A stretch of DNA of 64,000 nucleotides from positions 62,001 through 126,000 of the forward strand of contig NZ_KB907981.1 in assembly GCF_000382265.1 (NCBI RefSeq), in the 5' to 3' direction. The notes beneath the pieces are model-generated. The model made no database searches, was not told the DNA's origin, and saw only the letters and a program-made list of their open reading frames with translations. Made by a program: the position numbers and the translations under genes. This DNA comes from Yoonia vestfoldensis DSM 16212. Its GTDB lineage: Bacteria; Pseudomonadota; Alphaproteobacteria; Rhodobacterales; Rhodobacteraceae. This document shows positions 25,253 to 34,170 of this stretch, in pieces; within the stretch, counting starts at the first letter, position 1; every line of letters begins with the position of its first letter.

Positions 25253-27073
25253 TCAGCGCTTCTTGCGACGCTGGCGGTCCCGTGCACCGCTGGCTTTGGC
25301 CAGTGTGGCATTCTCGGCGCCGCTGTCATCCGTGGTGCTTGCTTCGATCAGGCGATACTTCTTTTTGCGCTGCCGGTCGCGCGCGCCATTGATCTTGGCA
25401 TAGGCACCGTCCACCGTCCCAAGATCGTTCTCGGGCTCTGCGCTGAGCTTCTTGCGCCTTTGGCGATCCCGCGCCCCAGAGCTTTTGGCAAGCGTTGCCT
25501 CTGTTTGCGGGTCAGCAGGGAGACGCTGCTTTTTGCGACGCTGACGATCGCGTGCCCCGGATACCTTGGCCATCGGCAGCGGATCATCGCCGTCGTCCTG
25601 GACGAAAATCCAACCTCCATCGTCGACAAGAAGGCTTTCCTCGTTGTCATCGTCGTCCGAAAAATCCGATCCGACGGGTTCCGCGCATAATGCGCATTCA
25701 GGCGGTGTCGGAGACAGCTTTGCCGTCTCGAACGTCAACAGACGGCAGGCATTCGACGGATAGGGCTGGCCGGTTGCATCCTCTTCGGGTGGTGTGACGT
25801 CCAGATCGAGATCGTCCTTGGGCCGCCGTCGCAGATAACGGTAAAGCACCTCCATCTGCGCTATCGCCATATCCATCTTTCGGAAATACTCCTCTCCGAA
25901 CCAGACGGAACGCAGCACAATGGACGCACCGTACCAATCGGCCTGACCTTCGCAGGTGACACCGTTTTCAAACGTCGGCCGGCCCATCAGATGCCCGATT
26001 TCATGGGCGATCGCGAGGGTCAGCCCCTCGATTTCGAAGCCTTCCATACGGGCAAGACCGCCAGACAGATAGATCGTCGGCTCACCTGTCAGCGTATCAA
26101 CCCAAGAATAGGAATTGATCGTGTCATCGTACCAGTTGAATTCGTAATTCAGGTCCGGATAGACCGACATGAAGATGTTCTTGATCACGAATTCGGACAT
26201 ATCAAGGCGATACTGATCGGACAGCGGCAGTTTCTTGGCCTTGTACCGCAGGGCGATGGCCTGCGCGCCCGGCAGGAATGCGCTGGCATGATCCGGGATA
26301 TCGACCGTAAAGTGATCTGCCGGGATAAAGACTCCACCGTTCATTTGACGCATCCCCAGCATGGCGCAGCCGGGGTTGACGCCATTCTGCTCGCGCCATT
26401 CCGCGCTGCCGACGAAGGGGCGGCCATTCTCGGCCAGGGTCTTCGTCTCATCGGCATTGACAGGAAAATCGACATAGATCGAGACGGCGTAATCGCCGGT
26501 CACCACACCATCGGTCAACACAAGATGTCCGTCGAGATTCTGGTTTGGCGGGTCGAGCGATATCGCCAGTTCAAAAAACTGTCCGACATAGGTGCCCCAG
26601 CGGATTTCGTCGATCTGGACCGCATCGCCGTTGTCGTCGACCAATTCGTCCTTGACCTGGAGGACACCCGCCCCGACCAGCGTGCCGTTCTTGAGAAGGA
26701 ACGGGTGGTCCATCGTCACAACCCGTTCCAGCGGCACGCCGTTCATGGTGTATTTCAGATAGATCGTGTTCTGAGTTTCACCTTTGCTCGTCCCGACCAT
26801 GGATTCAACCAGTTTGGGTTTGAAATCAAGGCTCCGACCGGCAGCAAGCACGGTCGTCTTGCCGATCTCGACGGTCTCGATGGGGATTTCAGCGCCGTCT
26901 CCGGCGGCGATTAACGTGCCTTCGCCGACGCAGCTGCAGATACAGTAGCAAAGGCTCTTGCCTTTCTCATACATGATCCACTTTCCGGCTTCCTTGCCCA
27001 GATCGTGGCAGGCGATGTCCATGCTTTGCTTTTTGGGCACACAGAAGGCGTCTCCGCAGTACTCAACAGTCAT
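25253..27073 (-). CDS. Hint-domain / HExxH metallopeptidase protein with four C-terminal SGARDRQRRKK repeats
   Basis: A 606-residue protein with an unusual order. Residues 1-50 are Cys-rich (YCGDAFC, ACHDLGK, LCYCICSC). About 48-205 is a Hint domain (CVGEGTLIAAGDG; MDHPFLL with His123; GHLVLTDGVVTGDYAVS), related to inteins and hedgehog C-domains. About 210-415 carries a zinc-peptidase centre, HEIGH 357-361 with EGQADWYGA giving a likely Glu ligand at 375. An acidic linker (470-500) leads to four repeats at 501, 528, 558 and 591. Ribosome site AAGGAG. No signal peptide. It may be an enzyme, a substrate of its neighbours, or both. Confidence 0.8.
   Translation of the reverse strand: MTVEYCGDAFCVPKKQSMDIACHDLGKEAGKWIMYEKGKSLCYCICSCVGEGTLIAAGDGAEIPIETVEIGKTTVLAAGRSLDFKPKLVESMVGTSKGETQNTIYLKYTMNGVPLERVVTMDHPFLLKNGTLVGAGVLQVKDELVDDNGDAVQIDEIRWGTYVGQFFELAISLDPPNQNLDGHLVLTDGVVTGDYAVSIYVDFPVNADETKTLAENGRPFVGSAEWREQNGVNPGCAMLGMRQMNGGVFIPADHFTVDIPDHASAFLPGAQAIALRYKAKKLPLSDQYRLDMSEFVIKNIFMSVYPDLNYEFNWYDDTINSYSWVDTLTGEPTIYLSGGLARMEGFEIEGLTLAIAHEIGHLMGRPTFENGVTCEGQADWYGASIVLRSVWFGEEYFRKMDMAIAQMEVLYRYLRRRPKDDLDLDVTPPEEDATGQPYPSNACRLLTFETAKLSPTPPECALCAEPVGSDFSDDDDNEESLLVDDGGWIFVQDDGDDPLPMAKVSGARDRQRRKKQRLPADPQTEATLAKSSGARDRQRRKKLSAEPENDLGTVDGAYAKINGARDRQRKKKYRLIEASTTDDSGAENATLAKASGARDRQRRKKR
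25256..25573 (-). repeat. Four in-frame coding repeats (AKxSGARDRQRRKK)
   Basis: Copies start at residues 501, 528, 558 and 591 of the 606-residue protein, at intervals of 27, 30 and 33 residues. The protein motif is nearly invariant (ARDRQR and KK always kept) while codons differ between copies, so selection is on the peptide. Acidic or polar spacers separate the copies. Confidence 0.9.
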
Positions 27074-27074
27074 C

Positions 27075-27653
27075 TCAAGTCTCCTTTGGTTGGTGAATGA
27101 TGGGGTCGGACCAGCGGGTCAGGCCCGGATGCGCCGGATTCTCGTCCGGGCAGCGCTCGTGCGGGACGGCAGTCTTGGCCCGCAGGTTGCAGCCGCACAG
27201 GCCACAGGTTTTGGTGCTTCTGACCACAGCTGCTGTCATCTTGTGCAATGGGCCGGGGGCACTGTCGCGCTGGTGCGGGCATTGCATGCAAGCCTCCCAG
27301 CGGCGGGCGCGGGTCTCGTCATCCACATTGCGCAATCCGTTGCGCAACCACGTCAGGGCAGACCGGCCAAGACTGTGGTCCGCGTGGCCGGAACCGTCAG
27401 CGTCGCGGTCATCCCGCCCTTTACGGCCAAAGTGGTCGAGCACCGACACAGGAGCCGCCGGAGGATTGGCCAGCAGGTGACGTAACGCTTCGGGTGATTG
27501 CCGGACCGCCATCAGCTTTTGGGCGAACCAGTGGCTGGTCATCACAGCGGCAAGCGCGCGGTCGCTGACGGGCGCGTCCAGACCAAGCTGGGCTTGCAGA
27601 CGGGCGTGCAATTCGTCGCGGCTGCCATGGCCGAGGGTTTCGATCAGATCCAT
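27075..27653 (-). CDS. Uncharacterised protein with C-terminal CxxC...CxxCxC...C motif
   Basis: A 192-residue protein. The N-terminal 110 residues are helical with no recognised domain. The C-terminus holds RRWEACMQCPHQ (C122, C125), CGLCGC (150-155) and a last Cys at 168 in HERCPDENP, a spacing typical of a small zinc-knuckle found in assorted phage and biosynthetic proteins. ATG 27653 overlaps the LamG stop (TGATG), so translation is coupled. Its end contains the ribosome site of the next gene. A metal-dependent scaffold or recognition role is inference. Confidence 0.7.
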   Translation of the reverse strand: MDLIETLGHGSRDELHARLQAQLGLDAPVSDRALAAVMTSHWFAQKLMAVRQSPEALRHLLANPPAAPVSVLDHFGRKGRDDRDADGSGHADHSLGRSALTWLRNGLRNVDDETRARRWEACMQCPHQRDSAPGPLHKMTAAVVRSTKTCGLCGCNLRAKTAVPHERCPDENPAHPGLTRWSDPIIHQPKET

Positions 27654-30600
27654 CACCCGGCAATCCCGTAGAATGATCGCATATATTTCATGATGTCCTC
27701 CTTGTAATCGGCTGATTTTGTAACCAAATCCGCGCCCCAGACCGGGTTCTGGGACAGCTGCGCCAAAAGCGCGTCGGCCGCGACGCTGACTTGTGCCATC
27801 GGGTTTGGTGCGGTGGGGTTGATCGGCAGTTCGGCGATCATGATCGCGTTTGACTGCACGCTTTCTTCGTCAGGGCGGCGCACGTTCGGCGTCAGCGACT
27901 GGCCCGCATTCTGGGTCGTCGGCGGCGTGCGGTTGACATAGGTGACGCGGTGCATGACCCGCCACACTTCGTTGGGATTTGTCAGGGCTTGCCGCAGCGA
28001 CAGCGCGTCTGGATCGAACTTGCCGGCGTAGTCGCCCTGCCCCATCAACCAGTCCCGGTCGACAATCCCGTCCTTGAAGTTTTCGAAATTGCGCTTGCTG
28101 GGTGCGCGGTAAAAGCTCATGAACCGGTACGACCGCACCTTGCCGGGCGATTGTTTGCGGCTATAGACCAGTTCGCCCTCTTCGTCCTGCTCGACCAGCC
28201 CGATGTAACGCTGGTCACCGTTCAGATCGACCTGTAGCGAGAAAAGCGCGGAATCGTGGTCCGCCTTCTGTGCCATGGTCGTGATCGTGGTGCCGAACAT
28301 CGCATCAAGGTTGAAGATCGGACCGGGCGACATGGAAAATTCGGTGAAAATTCCGGCCTGCGCGGTCATGGAGAAAGAGCCGCCGCTGGTTTCTTCGCGC
28401 AGCGCCATGAATTGCTGCTGTTCGGAATAGAGGCCACCATCGGCGGTCCACACATAGGTGTTGACCATGCTGCGCCGCGCCATTTTCGCGCGCCAGCTGT
28501 CGATGCTGAGCGACGCCTTGTCCTTGACCCCGATCAGCGCATTGACCAGACTTTGCCCGCTGTCCGCGATATCGGTGGCATCAGGGTCCAGGACGTCGAC
28601 GCGCTGCCCCAGTTCCGCCGCGTTGAAGTTTTCGAAATACGCCTGCCGCTGCTTTTGCTCGCGGTCGATGGTCGCTTTGATGGCATATGCTTCAAGTGGT
28701 TTGAAGTAACTGGATTTTTCACCGGGTTGGAGGTTCGGATAGGCGATGTCCGGTTCGAACCCGATCCAGCCGTCCAGCGTGCCATTCTTGACGTATTGAT
28801 CGTCGATCTTGAACATGAGTATGTTCATGTCTTCGGGGATGTCAGGATTGGCTTGCGCCGTATATCCGACCAAGGCCCCGCTGCCTTCAAGGCGCATGGC
28901 GAACAGGTCGGCCGTGGCCGAGCGGACCAGCGCATAGCCGATGTTGTCAGGATAAAAGATATCGCCGACGCCCGCATCGATCGCATAGCTGTTGGGATAC
29001 CAGCCACCCCGCGATTCAAGGTATTTCTGCGCGATGACGCTTAATTCCTCGGTCGCCAGTCCTTCGCCGGTGACGTCGATCTGCGAATTGCTTTGCACGG
29101 CCAGTCCGCCAGACCCGGCGACGGAATAGGTTTTGGCCTGGACACCAAGGCCGACGCTGAATTCGGAATCCGCGCCGAACCCGATCTGCATGTTCACATC
29201 GGTGGTGGTCCCGACCGTGCGCGAGGCCGTATAGCTGTAGGATTTTGTGTTGGTTTCATCAAGAAAGATGGTCGATGCGCCGATATAGGACAGCGGATCG
29301 CCCGGATAAAGCTTGAGGTTTTCCGCAGGAAGCGGCGGCGCACCCTCGATGTAGCCGATCAACGTCGGATCGACCTGCACCTGTCCCACGAATTGCAGGA
29401 TCAGGTCGCCCAGCTGAAAATCACCGCCTTGCACGAGCAGGCCGCTATCCGCATCGATCATTGCGAGGCTTTGCATCAGGCTGGCATAAAGTTCACCGCG
29501 CGCATCGCGCCGGGTCGCACCATATTGTCCCGCCGCGCCTGCGTAGCAGGATTTGATGTTCTGCGGCTTGGCCACGTCGCCTGCCGCACTGCGCACTTGC
29601 GGCGGCTCCAGTCCGACCGGCACCTCGGAGACGATCCACGTGATATCGTCACCGCTGCCGATCCATTGGCCGGTGTTGCCGTTGCCGGTCTGGTCAGCGA
29701 TCAGGCAGTCGGACCCTTCGTCAAAGCCCCAGAAGGCCGCCAGCTTTGGCTCTTTTCCCGTCAGCAGAGTATGCATCGGACCGCGAATTTGCGCGCCGCT
29801 GCGCTGCGACGCCCAGACCCGCAATTGCGATATCTGGCCGGTGAAAAAGCGGCTGAACGTATCTTTCAGGGCAAAGGCACCGATCGTTGCCTGCGCATCG
29901 CCATATCCGCCGGCTGGCAGACTGCCGGCAACGCTGCCGCATGCGACACCGTTGATCAAGAAACGCCACCCGGCCATGAAATCCGCCACGACCCACATGG
30001 CGTCCACGATCGTCTCGGTCAGATCGATACGGCCATCAAGGATACGCGCGTTGTTGTCGCTTTTCCGGTCAAAGACGACGCCGCCCCTGCCAGCATCGAA
30101 ATCCCAGGCCGACACGAGCCCGCGTGCGTTCGACGGAATCTCGCGGCGCATGAAATAGTCGATCTGCCAGTTCATCTGGCCGACATTCCACAACCGCGAC
30201 ATCGAGATGACACCTTGCAGGTAATTCGTGAAATAGCCCGCGCCAAGCGTGACCCGCGCGTCTGACAGCGCGATCGGATCAGTGACGCGGTCAAAGGCTT
30301 CCATCTTGCCATCGACAAAAATCTTGTGCGCGAAGGCCCCCTTGTCGATCCGCAGGAAATTACCGCCTTCGAGCACCCCGTTTGCGGTGCCCGCCACATC
30401 CATGACGGTCGTGCCGAACAGGTCGTTGAATTTCCAATACCCCACCAACCCACGTTCGGTGCTGGCAAGCGGCTGAAGGATCTTTTGACGGATTTCGTCC
30501 AGATCAAGCCCGCGGTTCCAGAGGCTGACTTCGTTGATCGCGCCGATAAAGGTGTTCTGCTGGGTAAAACCACCCACCGTGTAATTGTAACTGGTGGCGC

Positions 30601-33600
30601 CGACGACCTGCGCACGCCCGTCCTGCGGCATAGCCATGCGCGGATAGACCTGCGCGTTGCTTTGTGGTTCTGGCACGCCGTCGATAACCAGCGAAATGCC
30701 ACGTGTCGCGTCATAAGCGGCCGCGATATGCACCCAGTCGTCACGACGCAACGCGCTGCTGGCGCTGATCGTGAATTGTTGCCCGCCGTGGGCCGCAGCG
30801 AACCCGACGACGCCGTTGACGATCTGTAGGTTGAATAAAAGCTCGCGCTCCGCATCCACAGAGATGAAAAGGGTCTGTTGGGTCCCGTTGTCCTGGGCCG
30901 CCCGTCTGACCCACATCATGACCGTCACGCCATCCTTGGGTGGGCTGTCGACCTCGGGCAGTTTGACATAATCACCCTGATCAAAGGCGATGGCGACCTC
31001 GCGGGTATAGGCGACGTCATAGACGCCACTGACATGATGCCATTTGCCAATGTCCAGCACGCTTTGTGAGGTGACACTGCGCAGGACGGAGCCGGTCTGG
31101 GTTGCCTGCTCCACGCTGAATTCAAGTTTACCGTCCGGATTGACCGCCAAGATCCAGCTGGTGCCGTTGTTGGGCTCGGTCTTGGCCAGAACAATCTGCT
31201 TGCCGCCAAGGCCGTCAAGCTTGATCCAGCTTTCCAACGTCACGGCATCGGTCGTCTTGGTGTTTTCGTTGGCACCGGCGTCCAGATACCGCTGCCCCCC
31301 CAACTGGATACCGAACTGGGTCCGGAAGGAGGCCGCAAGATGGGTCCAGCCCGCCCCCATCGGGATGGCGGTGTCAGCAACGTTCACGATGCTGCCCTTA
31401 CCGGCATAGGGCACGCCGTTGCGCAGACCAAGAAGATAGCTGACCGTGCTGTCCGGCGTCTGGCCGGGTTTGTGGAACGCAAAGAGCGTTTGCTCGTCGC
31501 TTGCGGGGTTGGCGACAGGCGCAAGCCAGCCCTCGATGGTGACGTCGCCATCAAGAACCAGAGATCCCGCATAATCGTCCATCGCGGCGGTCGGCACGAT
31601 CTGTACCAGTTGCCCGAGATCGCCCATGTCGATGCCCAGTTCCGGCGGATAGGGCAGCCAGCGCATCCCGGCACCCGCGCGCAGGCGCACGGGCGGTTTC
31701 GCCGTGCTGACAATCTGCACAAGCGCGACTTCCCCATTCGAGGGCAAAGGCCCGGTTATCACCGAAAAAACAGAGCTTCCGCTGCCTTCCGTGGGCGGCG
31801 GTCGATCCTGACCGTCACCCGCAGTGATCATGACCTTGGTGTAATCATAGACCGGACCTTCGGCTTCTTCCTGTGCCGGATCATCGGTTTTTTGCTGCGC
31901 GCGGCCGTTCAGGACCTTTGCGAAATCGACAAGGTCCGCAGGAACGGCCGGCCAGACCTCCTTGTAGCCTGTGTAGCTTTGCAAGGTGACCTGACAGGTC
32001 GCGTTCTTTTGCGGCTTGATGGCGATCAGCGTCTTGGTCGGATCCGGATTGCCCATCGCGGACCCCGCAACGCGGGCGGCGAAACGCAGATAGCCCGTTT
32101 CCGCGTCACCGCTGACAGCAGTGGCAAGCCACGGCACGCCATAGCTTGCGCGCGCCACGATCGGCGAATATTGCGCCGCCATCGCCGCCCCGGTCGCCTT
32201 GTCGCTGAAATAGACATGGATCAGGGAATCCCCGCCTTCGTGCAGGCAGACCCGCGCAGTCGTGGCGACATATCCGACGAGACCGGAACAGACGGTCAGA
32301 CCGTTGGCGTCGAAAAGAACCGGTTTACCCGTGATCGTCACCGGCGCCGTGGACGAAACCCATTTCGCGCCGCGCAATGTGCCATCGGCGGCGGCCCCTG
32401 TCGCGGCGGCATTGGCCAGTGTGGTGAAACGCGTCGCATCGTCGGGTTCGTTGCAGGGCCATAGCCCGACTAGATCGCCCCAATCGGGGTCATCCGGCCC
32501 CGGCACCCGGTTCATCCCGGACAGGACCTGCGCCTGATCTCGGGCCGTCTTCCAAAGCCGCAGCGCACAGATGTCGCCGGTGAAACCTTGCGAACCACCC
32601 AAGGTCAGCCCTGTCGCGGGCGGATCGACGCGGCTGCCGGTCACGCCGTTGGCCGCACTGAACACCTGTCCGTTGACCACAAGAGACGCCTTCGTGCCAT
32701 CCCAGACGGCCGCCAGATACGTCCAATCCGTTACGCTGAGCGCGCCATCCGCTGCGACCACCACGCCACCCGGACCAAAAAGATAAGGCACGCCACCCTC
32801 TAGCCCAAGCGTGAAGGGAACATCGGCATCATCGGCGCTGGCGACAACCTGAACCCAGTCATCGGCGAGCGTGGTGGGCTTGATCCACGCGGCGATGGTC
32901 ATCGTCGCGCCGGTCGCGATGGCGGGAAACGCGACCCGGGCGGCAATCGAGGGATCAAGCCGAAGCGCGGATTGCAGCACGGCATCCTGCGCGACCGGGA
33001 TCGCATCCCCCACTCCCGTCAGCCGGCCATCACGGCCGATCCCGAAATCGACAAATGCCAGTTGGCTGTCAGGGCCGACCGGAACGGCCAACAAGGCGCG
33101 GATCTCACGTTTTTGCAGCGTGACCTTGCCGTATTCATCTTCCTGCCATTCCTGCTGATCATAGCGGATCAGATCGGCAGGCGCCTGAAGCGAGAGCGCG
33201 CTTTGCGCCTTGTCGTGCAAGGCAAAGACCGCGCTTGGCGAAATGACGCCCGTGTCGGGGTCCAGGCAATCCTCAAGATCAAAGCCGCCATCGGCGCTGC
33301 GCAGGATCGAATAGCCGGTCAAACTGTCACTGCCGGTATGCTGGACGAAGAATTGCCAGCGGGTCTGACCCGTCAATTCGGTCGGCAGGATGGCCACCGT
33401 AAACCGGCCCGCCATGACATCGCTGAGAAAGCTCAGTTCGACCGTCGGTTCAAGGAACAGCCGGTCATTCATGTCCTTGTGGCCGAACGTGTCCTTGCGA
33501 TCGACCGGGATGTCCGCCTTGCGGCTGCGGCGATAACGGACTTGGGTCGCATTCACGATCTGGCCTGTCAGGCCATCGTAAACAAACTTGTCACAATAGA

Positions 33601-33907
33601 TTGTCCCGGTCGGCGCAGCGCGGAACACATAGATAAAGGCATTGTCGCTGACCACGCAGAAATCCGCATCGGCCAGTGGGACGCTTTGCGCCATCCGCAC
33701 GGTCAGAACTTCGCGCCCGACGGTGTACACCTCGTTGGGAAACGTGATGCGGACCGGGTCGCGCCAGGACGAATCCGTTGATGGGTTATCACTCATCGTG
33801 GAATGGGCTGAATAGAAAATCGCCGGATCAGCCGGATCGCTGACATCCATGAAGAACGTGATTGCCACCCCAGTGAAATCGATTGTCTTGGTGTATTTGC
33901 GGCTCAT
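27653..33907 (-). CDS. Giant multi-LamG (concanavalin-like) protein
   Basis: A 2084-residue protein, the largest gene here. From about residue 320 to 1430 it contains five or six LamG/jellyroll units, recognised by recurring cores: TIAAWIKPTTLADDW, WTYLAAVWDGTKASLVVNG, TIEGWLAPVAN, LESWIKLDG, VMMWVRRAA, plus FIGAINEVSLWNRGLD-type ends. The last ~650 residues carry no LamG and no domain I know; they are rich in aromatic and polar residues and read like an assembly or toxin-like body. No signal peptide, sorting motif or transmembrane helix. Start at ATG 33907 (MSRKYTKTIDF); ATG 33946 adds 13 residues, and neither has a good ribosome site. First gene of a six-gene operon. Confidence 0.8.
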   Translation of the reverse strand: MSRKYTKTIDFTGVAITFFMDVSDPADPAIFYSAHSTMSDNPSTDSSWRDPVRITFPNEVYTVGREVLTVRMAQSVPLADADFCVVSDNAFIYVFRAAPTGTIYCDKFVYDGLTGQIVNATQVRYRRSRKADIPVDRKDTFGHKDMNDRLFLEPTVELSFLSDVMAGRFTVAILPTELTGQTRWQFFVQHTGSDSLTGYSILRSADGGFDLEDCLDPDTGVISPSAVFALHDKAQSALSLQAPADLIRYDQQEWQEDEYGKVTLQKREIRALLAVPVGPDSQLAFVDFGIGRDGRLTGVGDAIPVAQDAVLQSALRLDPSIAARVAFPAIATGATMTIAAWIKPTTLADDWVQVVASADDADVPFTLGLEGGVPYLFGPGGVVVAADGALSVTDWTYLAAVWDGTKASLVVNGQVFSAANGVTGSRVDPPATGLTLGGSQGFTGDICALRLWKTARDQAQVLSGMNRVPGPDDPDWGDLVGLWPCNEPDDATRFTTLANAAATGAAADGTLRGAKWVSSTAPVTITGKPVLFDANGLTVCSGLVGYVATTARVCLHEGGDSLIHVYFSDKATGAAMAAQYSPIVARASYGVPWLATAVSGDAETGYLRFAARVAGSAMGNPDPTKTLIAIKPQKNATCQVTLQSYTGYKEVWPAVPADLVDFAKVLNGRAQQKTDDPAQEEAEGPVYDYTKVMITAGDGQDRPPPTEGSGSSVFSVITGPLPSNGEVALVQIVSTAKPPVRLRAGAGMRWLPYPPELGIDMGDLGQLVQIVPTAAMDDYAGSLVLDGDVTIEGWLAPVANPASDEQTLFAFHKPGQTPDSTVSYLLGLRNGVPYAGKGSIVNVADTAIPMGAGWTHLAASFRTQFGIQLGGQRYLDAGANENTKTTDAVTLESWIKLDGLGGKQIVLAKTEPNNGTSWILAVNPDGKLEFSVEQATQTGSVLRSVTSQSVLDIGKWHHVSGVYDVAYTREVAIAFDQGDYVKLPEVDSPPKDGVTVMMWVRRAAQDNGTQQTLFISVDAERELLFNLQIVNGVVGFAAAHGGQQFTISASSALRRDDWVHIAAAYDATRGISLVIDGVPEPQSNAQVYPRMAMPQDGRAQVVGATSYNYTVGGFTQQNTFIGAINEVSLWNRGLDLDEIRQKILQPLASTERGLVGYWKFNDLFGTTVMDVAGTANGVLEGGNFLRIDKGAFAHKIFVDGKMEAFDRVTDPIALSDARVTLGAGYFTNYLQGVISMSRLWNVGQMNWQIDYFMRREIPSNARGLVSAWDFDAGRGGVVFDRKSDNNARILDGRIDLTETIVDAMWVVADFMAGWRFLINGVACGSVAGSLPAGGYGDAQATIGAFALKDTFSRFFTGQISQLRVWASQRSGAQIRGPMHTLLTGKEPKLAAFWGFDEGSDCLIADQTGNGNTGQWIGSGDDITWIVSEVPVGLEPPQVRSAAGDVAKPQNIKSCYAGAAGQYGATRRDARGELYASLMQSLAMIDADSGLLVQGGDFQLGDLILQFVGQVQVDPTLIGYIEGAPPLPAENLKLYPGDPLSYIGASTIFLDETNTKSYSYTASRTVGTTTDVNMQIGFGADSEFSVGLGVQAKTYSVAGSGGLAVQSNSQIDVTGEGLATEELSVIAQKYLESRGGWYPNSYAIDAGVGDIFYPDNIGYALVRSATADLFAMRLEGSGALVGYTAQANPDIPEDMNILMFKIDDQYVKNGTLDGWIGFEPDIAYPNLQPGEKSSYFKPLEAYAIKATIDREQKQRQAYFENFNAAELGQRVDVLDPDATDIADSGQSLVNALIGVKDKASLSIDSWRAKMARRSMVNTYVWTADGGLYSEQQQFMALREETSGGSFSMTAQAGIFTEFSMSPGPIFNLDAMFGTTITTMAQKADHDSALFSLQVDLNGDQRYIGLVEQDEEGELVYSRKQSPGKVRSYRFMSFYRAPSKRNFENFKDGIVDRDWLMGQGDYAGKFDPDALSLRQALTNPNEVWRVMHRVTYVNRTPPTTQNAGQSLTPNVRRPDEESVQSNAIMIAELPINPTAPNPMAQVSVAADALLAQLSQNPVWGADLVTKSADYKEDIMKYMRSFYGIAG

Positions 33908-34024
33908 CGTGATTTCGCTACGAAACGCAGCCCTCTTCCTGACCATGCAGTTGCGGTCCGACGCCGGCTTTCATGAAACCATCGCGGACCTTGACCACCA
34001 ATCGACAGGACCGTCGCAATCACT

Positions 34025-34069
34025 GCGCAAAAAAATCGCGGGGATTGTCGCAAGAAAAACGCAAAAGGG
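34025..34069. promoter_or_regulatory. Four phased CGC/A-tract repeats upstream of the LamG operon
   Basis: GCGCAAAAAAA / TCGCGGGGATTG / TCGCAAGAAAA / ACGCAAAAGGG, lengths 11, 12, 11 and 11 bp, so the CGC steps lie on one helix face. They end 118 bp before the ATG. The element AAAAAAATCGC recurs once at 36460 in the regulator/transglutaminase promoter. SARP-type regulators bind direct repeats with about this period (family knowledge). Confidence 0.55.
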
Positions 34070-34120
34070 ACGGATCTGCGCTTCTTGCGCAAAGTTTATG
34101 TCGCAGGCACGACTGAACGG

Positions 34121-34142
34121 AAAACGGGCGCCGAGGCGCCCG
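34121..34142 (-). terminator. Rho-independent terminator after the decarboxylase gene
   Basis: On the minus strand CGGGCGCC, loop TC, GGCGCCCG, then TTTTCC: a perfect 8-bp stem and U-run 29 bp past the stop. It separates the two-gene transglutaminase/decarboxylase unit from the LamG operon. Confidence 0.85.
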
Positions 34143-34170
34143 CGTTCAATGCCGGTCGATGATATGTGGA

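Noticed and set aside
20772..27073. Lasso-peptide cluster
   Set aside because: An Asn-synthetase homologue is present but no B-type leader peptidase, no PqqD-like domain and no typical lasso precursor.
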